A stretch of DNA of 64,000 nucleotides, from contig JACEFZ010022429.1 of assembly GCA_014155875.1 (NCBI GenBank), positions 248,001-312,000 of the forward strand, in the 5' to 3' direction. This DNA comes from Cepaea nemoralis (taxonomy: Eukaryota > Mollusca > Gastropoda > Stylommatophora > Helicidae). A model generated the notes under the pieces. That model saw only the letters and a program-made list of their open reading frames with translations. It was not told the DNA's origin and did no database searches. This document shows positions 55,324-64,000 of the stretch, piece by piece; position 1 is the first letter of the stretch, and each line of letters opens with the position of its first letter. The position numbers were made by a program, and so were the translations under genes.

Positions 55324-56196
55324 CTAACGTGGGTCATAAAAGGGTGCGTTATTTATTAAACAAGCCGGAATTCTGGGATATGATAGAGCATAAAAACATA
55401 TAGCTGGAATCGTCTCTGTAGTGTATTTGGTATTTGGACGTTGTTGCATAGCGTAGGTAAGAACGTCATGTTCGTGTACTATTTTGATAAAATCGTCAAA
55501 GTCTTGTCTATTTTTGATTAGTTGTGGAAGTTCTAAGACAGAAGCATTATTTGAAGATGCGTGATACAATCGAAGAGCGTCTGTTTCGCTGTGCCTAAGG
55601 ACTATATGATAACTAAAGTTGATTTTGAATATGCTCTTTTGAATGGTAAAGATCTTGTTCAAGGTAGATGCCCAGTCTTTAGGGTGGATTGTGTGTGGGC
55701 TAATATAAAATGTATAGACAGACATATATTTGTTTATCTTGTGATGTGTTTTGATACTACTCCAGTTGTCGGTGTATACTTGTCTAATATCATCTGGAAG
55801 AGTGTGTAAAGAAGCCGCTTCATCCTTGGGTTGTGTGTCACTGACTGGCTGGGAGTTTTCGTCTTGTTTAGTCTTCTTCTCGCTGACTGCCACATCACTA
55901 TTAGTAGCCACATGTCTCTTACGTAGTGTTGCTGAAGCGGGTGTTGAAGCGTCTGTTGGTATTACACTGGGTGATACTTCTGGTGTAGTGTGTTCCTTTG
56001 TAATGTGACGTTGTAGATTGTCTTTTCTGTTAAACTTATGACCACAAGTGTGACACGAATACACTTGCTCCTTGGTACTGTGACTGGTCCGAGTATGGCG
56101 AAGCAGACTGCGCCTTTCAGTGAAACCTTTCCCACAAGTTGCACATAAGTGGTTCTCAGATGATTGCCTAGTTGACATCTTTGTATTTTTAGGCAT
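55324..56196 (-). CDS. C2H2 zinc-finger protein, right arm
   Basis: 290 aa, identical to the left-arm protein over residues 1-263. Then a single-base difference gives another C-terminus (IPAICFYALSYPRIP...). Both versions keep the two fingers and the downstream domain open. Identical proteins on arms that differ elsewhere suggest recent homogenisation or selection. Transcription would run inward, towards the palindrome centre. Confidence 0.75.
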   Translation of the reverse strand: MPKNTKMSTRQSSENHLCATCGKGFTERRSLLRHTRTSHSTKEQVYSCHTCGHKFNRKDNLQRHITKEHTTPEVSPSVIPTDASTPASATLRKRHVATNSDVAVSEKKTKQDENSQPVSDTQPKDEAASLHTLPDDIRQVYTDNWSSIKTHHKINKYMSVYTFYISPHTIHPKDWASTLNKIFTIQKSIFKINFSYHIVLRHSETDALRLYHASSNNASVLELPQLIKNRQDFDDFIKIVHEHDVLTYAMQQRPNTKYTTETIPAICFYALSYPRIPACLINNAPFYDPR

Positions 56197-56399
56197 GTTC
56201 ACTAGCGACTTGATACTGAGACAAGCAACTGTCGACTTGACACACGTTCACAGCGAGCCGATGAATATAGCGTTGAATATATTTAGTTTCTATCTTTCAC
56301 CAAAGGTCGATAACACGATGTTGGCTAGATAGGTAAGTCAAATACTCAAACAACAAGATGTATTATTCACTAGTCTAGTAAACTGTTTCAATCCCGAAC

Positions 56400-56642
56400 A
56401 CTTTTTTCCTCGTCTTTGTTTCAAACGCCGATGACTTCTTTGCAGATGACGTTGTAAACTATGGCAGAATAACGAGGTTGCTTACACTTCGGATGCGTCA
56501 GGGTAAGAATCTGGCTGATAATTCTTACAAGGCAGTTGTGAATGTCCAAAAATTGGAAGAAAGAGCCGCAAAAGCTGTAGGTCCGTATATGGCTGATAGT
56601 CCGTGGATACTGAGACAAAACGGTAAATGGCAAACTTTCTAA
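56400..56642 (+). CDS. Unknown antisense ORF in zinc-finger leader, right arm
   Basis: Reads NADDFFADDVVNYGRITRLL, then GKNLADNSYKAVVNVQKLEE and PYMADSPWILRQNGKWQTF, then TAA. Composition is protein-like and hydrophilic, unlike the hydrophobic frame on the other strand. No start codon at its head. Family unknown. Confidence 0.25.
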   Translation, partial: TFFLVFVSNADDFFADDVVNYGRITRLLTLRMRQGKNLADNSYKAVVNVQKLEERAAKAVGPYMADSPWILRQNGKWQTF

Positions 56643-56742
56643 ACTTGAAGGCAAATAGTCATTGAATAATCACAAAACTGAAGATCCAATCTTTCGTCGT
56701 TCTTGTGTACATCACAAAGATGAGTGAGAGGTAGTGAGTTGG

Positions 56743-56935
56743 ATATATATTACATACAGTAAGCCCCGCCCACCTTATAGTTGCCAGCCAATCAATGCTT
56801 GTCTAACATAAAATGTGGGTCAATTCTAAGACAATTACCCTGATTGGTTGTAGACCACAAGTGAACAGCCAATCAATGCTTGTCTAACATAAAATGTGGG
56901 TCAATTCTAGACAATTACCCTGATTGGTAGTATAC
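56743..56935 (-). promoter_or_regulatory. Candidate Pol II promoter, right zinc-finger gene
   Basis: Mirror of 48806-48995: TATATAT at 56743-56751, GC box at 56763-56771 (GCCCCGCCC on plus), then the two CCAAT-bearing repeats. Conservation on both arms supports function. Confidence 0.5.
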
Positions 56936-57449
56936 AACAAGTGAACGAAGGAATGTAGTGGTATGCAAACAGGTCAGATACATGATGAAAGACAGACATC
57001 GTAGTTATTACCACACACACATTTCTGTTGGTTACAGACATAACTTCACACGAGTTAGGTCCCGTAGCGGACTTGCCGGTATGTTGTATGGTTCATTTGT
57101 ATGTAACTAATACACCAACGTATTTCATACCCTTGTGCTTTGTACTTATTTGCTAATGTAACACGGGTGTGTGATATTTTATACATATCACTGTATTTAA
57201 TTTACCTTGTAATAATGTACTTGAATTCTTTCAACTACTTCCTATTTAGTACTATATTTATATACTGTGATTATGTGTATTGCTTCTTTTTGTATACATT
57301 GTGGTAGTGTATGGCTGTCTTGTGCTGATGTTGGTTTACTTCTAACACACTAATACAGACGATCAGAGACATGAAGCTTGACACGGGAAAAATGTAGCAA
57401 AGAGACTACAAGAAGTAGTTGTCTTTAAGAGGATAGACCAAGCTTCGAT

Positions 57450-57620
57450 ATGTTGAAGATAGTCTTTGGTAAGGTGGAAAACATAATGACTAATATAAAG
57501 ATGTCAATTACAAGGAGAAAAAGAGTGTTCAAGTACTACATAGAACCTATACTATTGTATGAATGTGAAGCGAGGACAATAGGGCAGACAAGTTAAAAAC
57601 CATCTAATGACACTGGGGAT
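57450..57620 (+). pseudogene. LINE RT debris inside right arm
   Basis: Reads FGKVENIMTNIKMS, then RRKRVFKYYIEPILLYECEA, matching the RKRVLxCYxEPILLYGCE motif of animal LINE RTs. Mirror of 48110-48290. Confidence 0.5.
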
Positions 57621-58764
57621 GTGGATTCTGAGTGGGGAAAAATTAACTTGACAACCACATGAAACTCCCTCCAAATAATACAAGGCAACAGAACAATACA
57701 TACAGCGTAGCAGACACAAAGACACTACACCAGCCCTGTAAGGCAACATACTCTGATAATGTATACATAACGGCCTGCTCTCCAATAATACTACACACAT
57801 CTATAAGAAGTGGTAAGTGCGCATACACAGATACACGATACTTCCTAAAGTAGACTCTAACCAAGTTCGCAGTGCAGCTATATAGAGGCATGCCTATTGA
57901 TCTGATATGAAATATGTTTGATTATTTTCACACCCGGATGTAATAGGCAACAATTCACAATCACAGCTACGATGCGCTGACAGGGGTGACATGTATCACA
58001 TAGTACACCATCCTTTTTCAAACCCCAATCGTTTTCAATGTCACAAGAATAACGAACTACTGATATTTAAGATCAGAGTGGCATATGCTGATACTGTTTG
58101 TGATATCTCCTACTCATACCACCTGTTTTAACTGAATAAGGACACATACACCTAACCCATAATCCCCAACCGCCACATATGAGTAAAATCGATTGAGCAG
58201 TGCTTTTGATTTCTGTGGATAATCCGACAATAGGTGTTACGCTCTTAATCCCCTTCCAACCTTTATATGAACCTTTATTAATATCGCGAACTATTTGCAG
58301 CCCTGAAGATATCAGTAATAGCAATAACCTGACTTGGTCATTACGATGACGATAATCCCCTGGATTAGCCGTTATGAAGATGAGTATTGATTTTTGGCAA
58401 CACCTGTTGTGATTTTGAATCGTATTCTGATTTTTAAGTTATGTTATATTTTGTGACGCATAGGTACAAGTGTAAAATTTGATGCCTGTGGTTTTCATCA
58501 GTGGTGGGACTTGTGGCTGCGGCGACACGGCCGGACAAAGCGACCCTGACCCGTATGATAAACTAGACACCCACACGTTGATGACTGGCAATTTTACCAA
58601 CGACAAAGTACCAAGAGTCGAACCTGTCACTTCCACAGTGTCTGGGGTACCACCTAAACATACTCAGCAACCAGCACACCGCAGCTCCTTTTCTAAATAT
58701 AGCCGGATTAATAACACCAGAGCTCTCCATCACAACTAAGTAACAAAAACATTATCAATATTTC

Positions 58765-59160
58765 TTCTACCACTAGACCTCCCCACTGGGATTCGAACCC
58801 GATGATAGTGTTCAGAAGCGTTTATCTAATTACTCATCCACTCACCCCACCCCTTAACAATGGATATCACAGGTCATACCCACTAAATGCAATAATACCG
58901 GTCATCTTTACTTTTTTAAGGTTTTCATTTTTAATCTGTATGATGATATTGTTTAAACCACTACGGCCCTCTACGGCTCACTAGTAACCGCTACCCACTC
59001 CTTAACACCGACTTTCGCTAAGCCATACCCATTAAAATCAATACTACTGGCCATTTGATATTTGTAAGGTTTTCATTTGAAGCTCTAAAAGGATATGATG
59101 ATAGTGCTCGGAAGCAATTTACCTAGCTACATCGCAACTCACCCATCCCTTAACAACTAA
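58765..59160 (-). repeat. tRNA-like subterminal repeats, right arm
   Basis: Inverted counterpart of 46628-47010, including GGGATTCGAACCCG at about 58788-58801, but more diverged than the inner arm sequence. Confidence 0.5.
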
Positions 59161-59710
59161 CGCCACTAAGACCCGCCGACTACAACCCATGATAACAGAA
59201 TCATTAAATTTTAATTTTAAAAAAATAAAATTCTTCAAAAAGGGGAGGTAATATCACAAAAACAGACGATTATTTACTCCTGAGTTATGTCCCGCACCTC
59301 CTTCTTTGCGCTTACTAAAAACGACAGCACCTACCGGCACCTCCTTCTTTATTCTTAGTAAAATAGGTGCGCACCTTCTCCAGGGGGGGGGGGGTGTAGG
59401 CATCATTACATACTACTATTATGAGGATGATGGTGGACCATTGGAACCTGCTGGTATTAAATTACCAGCGCGGCTCGAACCGCTGCCGGTTCGGGTGCAG
59501 CTGCGTTACTCACGAGAATATACGGGATTACGGCGACAGCAGTAAACTCTTCGCCATGGAGACCGGCAGTCACATCAATACATATGTAATTTCTTACTTT
59601 CTCAATCTGGATATTTTTCCTAGATACTTTCCAACGAAATCTAGATATTTATGGATGTTGTTTGGGCCATTTCTAGATACTTTTGGTCAAAAAAAAAAGT
59701 GGCAACCCTG

Positions 59711-60398
59711 GCCGCACAGGACAGTGTTAATAAAATACAAACACACTGCACAACAATCTGGCTATGACTGATCAGATTTATTATAGTAGCATCCCACTAT
59801 ATCAGGAGATGTGCCAACTTGCTCTTCATCTGGTACCTGCGCACAATAATGGGACTAAAATGGCACTGACAGGCGATTCTATAAGTCCTAACTCATTTAT
59901 TGTCTGTTCACCAGCCAGATTAACTCGCTATCGCCCTATGTCTTGTGTACTTATACACTGACAATACAACACCGACACTATATTGCAAGACAGTCATCTT
60001 AGACGAGCATGGGTTCCTTAGTATTCTACGAAGAAATTACATCGCTGCAATACGTGCTTTTAGAAAAGTGAAACTGTGGCTATGAAAGAAGGAACTGATC
60101 AACATCAGATGTGTAGAATGAATCAACAACGGCAATGAGAACAGTGAATGTAAAATGATCAACTAGTTGGTATATGTTAACACATTTTATTAAAAGGTAA
60201 TAAAATCCAACTCATCATCATCATCATCTAGTGATTTATCCTGTGCAGAACTGTGGCACTTTAACAGTCGTTGGAAAACTATATAGTAATTCTAATGTCC
60301 TGCATCTGTTGCTATCACATACTGAAACCATGGATGTTCCGGTCTTCAACTTCTCCTCTTCCCCGGTGGTACACCTCTTTCCATAACGGCAGAAAATA
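59711..60398. other. Unassigned region
   Basis: No supported gene. An ATC repeat is at about 60215-60230. Confidence 0.3.
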
Positions 60399-61423
60399 TG
60401 TCAGGGATTCTGGTTGGTGGACAATATCAATAACCTACGTTATGCCGATGATACAGTCTTGATAACAAGTTAGAAGAAACTAAGGGAAATGATAGATACG
60501 GTGGTTGTAGAAAGTGAAAAAAAAAACATACTCTTGGGCCTTATTTTGAATAATAGAAAGACAGAAGTCATAGTGGGACGCAGAGGTGTTTCCAATGCAC
60601 CAGGGCTGGGTTATATACTGGCCAAGCCAAGACCTATTGACGCGTCCTCGTCGAGCGTCCTGGGCAGCAGGTCCCTGACTAAAGTCAGTAGGATCGCCGA
60701 TTCCTCCGAAGTCGGAGAGTGTCTGACTGTACGGAGAGGAACCACCAGTCTGCACACCAATAAGATAGACATGGGACAACGGATACTCACGCAAAACCTC
60801 AGGTCCTTGTATGACATCACACTGATGTTGGACAACAGGATGCCTTCATCCAACATACAGGACTTCACGTTGGAGCTCAAGCCAACGAACACAAGCAAGC
60901 AAGCAAGAAGTCATAGTGACATCAAAGAAATAGGTTGTGCGTAAATATGCAATTGAAGTAAATGACGTTATTTTGGAGCAAAATATCTAGGCACATGGAT
61001 AACATTAGACAGAAGATGCATCACGGAGATAAAGAGCAGAATAGGACAAGCAAAACCTGCATTCTATCCAATGAAGAACGTTGTGTACTCGTACAATAAG
61101 TCATTGTCCTTGAAAGTTAGAACAAGAGTTCTTGCATGTTACATAAAACCAGTTTAACATATGGCTGTGAATCCTGGACAATTAGTAAGCAGGCGCGGGG
61201 GAGGGGGGTGTCCATGGAAGCCTTGGAGATGTGGTTTTATAGAAGAACGCTGAAAATTAATTGGACAGCCAAAATGAGCAATCTGGACGTTTTGAGGGAA
61301 GCTGAGTCGCATAGACAACTTATCACAAACATCAAAAAGAAGCAGCCATCATATTTTGGCCACATTATGAGAAGACAAGAACTGGAACATGTGACAAAAG
61401 AGAGACAGAGAAAGGCCGCGTGA
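60399..61423 (+). pseudogene. LINE RT relic (family B type), interrupted
   Basis: Reads LRYADDTVLI at about 60440-60465 (RT motif C), then RKTEVIV at the insertion point. After the insert it reads KYLGTWIT and SRIGQAKPAFYPMKN, then MEALEMWFYRRTLKINWTAK at about 61210-61275, VLREAESHRQL and FGHIMRRQELEHV. Colinear with animal LINE RT C-termini; a few stops and shifts mark it as dead. Confidence 0.85.
60576..60905 (+). mobile_element. 330-bp insert with 13-bp TSD (SINE-like)
   Basis: Flanked by perfect AGAAGTCATAGTG at 60563-60575 and 60906-60918, inside the LINE relic. It ends in a short (CAAG)n repeat. No clear A or B box. It may be a SINE or a 5'-truncated LINE end of an unknown family. Confidence 0.78.
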
Positions 61424-61605
61424 GAAGAGTCTTGACATAACACAAGACGGTCACGAATCTTCTCACGCTCTCTTTCCATAAATCTTTCCGGTTGTCACAT
61501 GTTCCAGTTTGTGTTTTCTCATAATGTAGCCAAAAATGATGGCTGCTTATTATTGATGTTTGTGATAAGTTGTCTTTGCGACTCAGCTATCCTCAAAACG
61601 TCCTA
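61283..61605. repeat. Inverted repeat of the LINE C-terminus
   Basis: 61283-61440 (GGACGTTTTGAGGGAAGCTG...GTCTTGAC) is followed by its diverged inverted copy at about 61450-61605. The arms of about 155 bp are nearly adjacent. Confidence 0.75.
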
Positions 61606-62480
61606 TATATACAGGCAGATATACAAAGAGATGGTGAAATAGGGATCATAATCTGTTCAAGACGTGCCCATTATATGAAATAACTTTGATGGAAACAGAT
61701 CAGAAATGTTCAGCGAAACACTTAAAATGACCAGTTTGACACAAGTGGATAGATAATCACATTATGACAGCGGTAAGTGGGTGAAAGTTGGATCCGGTTT
61801 TAGTTTGGCTTTCCTAGGACTAACAAGCACAGATTTTCGGAAATAACGGTTCTCTAAGGAGGCCATTGACCTACTGACACACAACATAGATATTCTGTCG
61901 ATGAGGTTTTCTATATTAAAAATTAACAATTTAATATTCACGGAGAACAACTGAGAAAATTAATAAAAATGTGTAAACATTTCATAAATTAGAAATATAT
62001 AAAGGCCACCTAAGGGTGTAAGCAAATACATTTACCGCTACAATTTTTAAATTAAAGAATTAATGGTGCATTGTTTATTGAGCTGTTACAATAATTATAC
62101 TTACACGATTGTTTGAATTGTCCATTACGAGTTACGAAACTCTTCCCTACCTATCTATGCCATTGTCATACATATTTCTGTAAGCTTTTAGAAACATGCA
62201 GATGAAATTTCTGTACAGGGAGAGAGTTATCTAATCACACACTTTGTTTAATGACTTTTTAGATATGGTTGTTCTATCTAACTTCTAACTAAAAATTTCT
62301 GCCTAAACTTCCAGCGTTAGAATGAGTTAAAATAGTAGTTGGGCTTACCAGGGTTAAAGCAACACCTGCGCAAGGCAGACCAATTTATATTAACAACTCA
62401 AGTAAAATGAGCTAATGTACCATCTGGTCGGGACAGAATGAGTTAATGAGGTCGCCTGCTAAATATAGATGTGAACATTT
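61606..62480. other. AT-rich region, nothing recognised
   Basis: No repeat, ORF or RNA feature that I can support. Confidence 0.4.
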
Positions 62481-62564
62481 TTGATTTCACCGGGGGCCTC
62501 CCTAAGCCGCATGCCTGCAGACGTGAGACCAGCACAGCACACTTCTAGCGGGAGAACGTTGGGG
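62481..62564 (+). other. Candidate non-coding first exon of a host gene
   Basis: GC-richer than its AT-rich surroundings (CCGGGGGCCTCCCTAAGCCG...) and ends at a consensus donor, GTAAGT at 62565-62570. The 5' edge is not defined. It pairs well with the acceptor before 63473. Inference from splice signals only. Confidence 0.3.
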
Positions 62565-63472
62565 GTAAGTTGGCCTTCTCCGTGTTCGTATTCATGTTTT
62601 CTCTTCTAACCGCTGACGATTTGAATACACATTTATAACAGGTACTTAATTAAATTCCGCAAGAACGTGATTAGTAATATATGCATTACAACAAGATGTG
62701 TTTGTATTCTATAACTTGCTAAGTGGAAGTTTGCAAAGTAGCAGTTAACAGTTAAACTCAGTGGTGACTTACCAAAGAGAAAGATGCCGAGTATGTAGTT
62801 TTGTAAGTGAAACTTTCCGTACTGTCAGGCGCTGCCAAACCAAATATTCTGCCAGAGAATAGCCGCAGAAGAGAAGTATATGTCTAGATTCTAATATTAT
62901 GCTATGCATATGTGTTAACTATTAACTTAAGTATTAACATTAATAAATATTAAATATATATTATTATTAAGAATAAATCTTTGGTCTACAAAAATAATTA
63001 TGTTTTTTAATATTAATAATTAAAAGGTTTCTTATGGTTATGATTATTATTTTAAAAAAAAACTAACATGTTTCAACGACTATTCAATTATAAACACAAA
63101 CTTAAACCGTGTTTTTACTGTAATTTAAATTCTAATTAAGTAATGATGGATTATTGAAGACTAAAAGTACCGAATCTAGTTTAAGTTCTAAAGTGACTTT
63201 TTCAGGCCTGCTGAATGAAGTTTTCCAGGAAAGTATTAGTATATTAGTATTAATTAGTATAGCTGGAAAATAAACACATATCTTCTAAATACTGTTTCCT
63301 TGGTGAATTGAAACACAGAAGCCTCAAACAATTAACTTGCATGATTTATTGCCAGGAATATTTTACCTAACTTGTTTATGGAATTATAACTGTTTTAACT
63401 TTAGTGCTTAATAAATTTACACACAATAATTAACATTATTTTCACATTTATTCTTTTTTTATTTATCCACAG

Positions 63473-63756
63473 GAAAAACAAAAAGGTGATGTTCTGGACC
63501 ATTATCTGCAGTCAGTAGAGTAGACAGAACAAAATGTGGTTCAGGTTCTAAGGCAGCACTTTAACGGAAACATTGGGCCGAATTGGCCCCGGTTTTGTTC
63601 TCATCCAGCCTCTGTGATATTCGTAGGAGTAACCAAGTTGTTTTTTTTAACTGCAAGTGTCAGTTTGATGCATGGATGTAATGTCAGCGCAACAGACTAG
63701 TGCAATGGATAAATCATCAGTTTTAATTCTAATAGTGATATGTGCAGCATTTCAAG
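63473..63756 (+). other. Candidate host-gene exon encoding a signal peptide
   Basis: Preceded by a pyrimidine-rich tract and acceptor TTTATTTATCCACAG (AG at 63471-63472) and ending at a donor GTGAGT (63757-63762). From the ATG at 63705 it reads MDKSSVLILIVICAAFQ, a textbook signal peptide that ends right at the donor, as is common for first coding exons of secreted proteins. An in-frame upstream ATG at 63672 would add 11 residues. The rest of the gene lies outside the window, so the product is unknown. Confidence 0.4.
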
Positions 63757-63884
63757 GTGAGTAACGTTCTTTTTAATCTCACTTTTTGTCTTGACTTTTT
63801 GTGTCATTCTTTTGATCCAATTGTTAAATAGTTTATACATTTTATGAACATACTTACTATAAACAAAGTAGTAAAAACAGCAAA

Positions 63885-64000
63885 GGTTAATAGAAAAGAA
63901 CACCCCCTGAAACAAGTAAAGAGCTTCAAATGCCTAGGAAGTATAAAATCATCAAATGGCAAATCAAATCAGAAGATGAGATCAAAAATAGATGCAATAA
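63885..64000 (+). pseudogene. LINE RT fragment, cut by window end
   Basis: Reads LKQVKSFKCLGSIKSSNGKS, then RSKIDAI, the RT block after motif C of a family B-type LINE. It would lie in an intron of the candidate gene. Confidence 0.65.

Larger units (their letters stand above)
46357..59417. mobile_element. 13-kb palindromic Polinton-like element with 6-bp TSD
   Basis: Two arms, 46357-52818 and 52892-59417, are inverted copies around a spacer of about 73 bp. The ends are symmetric (AGTAGTATG...CATACTACT) and the flanks carry a perfect duplication ATTATG (46351-46356, 59418-59423). A 6-bp TSD with 5'-AG ends is what Polintons/Mavericks show. Each arm has, from outside in: a C run, tRNA-like repeats, LINE debris, a promoter, a zinc-finger gene, a 72-73-bp minisatellite, small unknown ORFs and TTAGGG-like repeats. 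No polymerase B, integrase, ATPase, protease or capsid gene was found. Mobility is supported by the TSD; the Polinton link is inference. Confidence 0.8.
52892..59417 (-). repeat. Right arm of the palindrome
   Basis: About 6.53 kb, inverted copy of the left arm. Length differs from the left arm by tens of bases because of scattered indels. Private differences include one base that extends the zinc-finger frame here. Confidence 0.92.
44484..59710 (+). mobile_element. Old hAT relic, split by the palindromic element
   Basis: Left end CAGGCATAGTTGCCATTCTAGATATTTT (44484) is an imperfect inverted match of the right end, which on the minus strand reads CAGGGTTGCCACTT and, further in, AAAGTATCTAGAAATGG (ending 59710). 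Decayed transposase coding is at about 44860-46060. Without the 13-kb insert the element is about 2.2 kb. No clear 8-bp TSD remains. Confidence 0.6.

Noticed and set aside
46357..59417. Pure assembly foldback artefact
   Set aside because: Arms differ by scattered substitutions and indels, more so at the ends, and a perfect 6-bp TSD sits exactly at the outer boundaries. Not excluded without reads.

Overview
The window reads as intergenic or intronic DNA from an animal nuclear genome, almost entirely made of transposable elements. Several LINE families, a Ty3/gypsy-type LTR retrotransposon, hAT, mariner and piggyBac relics, tRNA-derived SINEs, TTAGGG-type repeats and long microsatellites together suggest a metazoan invertebrate. 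I lean towards a lophotrochozoan such as a mollusc, but nothing here proves the host. There is no operon structure, no rRNA gene and no convincing functional tRNA gene. The only hint of a host gene is a pair of exon-like segments at the right edge (about 62.5-63.8 kb).

Layout. 1-2.75 kb: 3' half of a LINE with reverse transcriptase (RT), RNase H, a 104-bp tandem repeat and a (GAA)n tail (LINE family A). 2.8-5.2 kb: SINE-like and mariner relics. 5.2-17.7 kb: two tandem copies of an LTR retrotransposon on the minus strand. One is truncated, one is complete (8425-17728), and they share an LTR. The complete copy has one 1545-aa Gag-Pol ORF with the order Gag-protease-integrase-RT-RNase H, the Gmr1-type arrangement. 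17.7-22.5 kb: SINEs, a 47-bp minisatellite split by a piggyBac-like MITE, and pieces of two LINE families. 22.8-25.6 kb: a complete hAT transposon with intact 647-aa transposase, TIRs and an 8-bp TSD. 26-35 kb: LINE fragments, including a family A copy nested in a CR1/L2-like LINE with a 12-bp TSD. 35.6-41.5 kb: TGTC-rich tandem repeats, about 2 kb of GGA-rich polypurine DNA, a further (GAA)n-tailed LINE fragment and GA microsatellites. 41.9-44.2 kb: SINEs and a foldback element.

44.5-59.7 kb is the most unusual segment. An old hAT relic is split by a 13.06-kb palindromic element (46357-59417). That element has arms of about 6.5 kb, a spacer of about 73 bp, symmetric AGTAGTATG termini and a perfect 6-bp target duplication, ATTATG. 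Each arm carries a C2H2 zinc-finger gene with a plausible Pol II promoter, a 72-73-bp minisatellite, tRNA-like subterminal repeats and TTAGGG-like repeats near the centre. The 6-bp TSD and 5'-AG ends fit a Polinton/Maverick-type element, but no polymerase, integrase or capsid gene is present. I read it as a non-autonomous inverted-dimer-like derivative or an undescribed element type.

60.4-61.6 kb: a LINE relic with a 330-bp insert flanked by a 13-bp TSD, then an inverted repeat. Nested insertions give relative ages: the hAT relic is older than the palindrome, the CR1/L2-like LINE is older than LINE A copy 2, and the minisatellite is older than the piggyBac-like MITE. The LTR element and the complete hAT look youngest.
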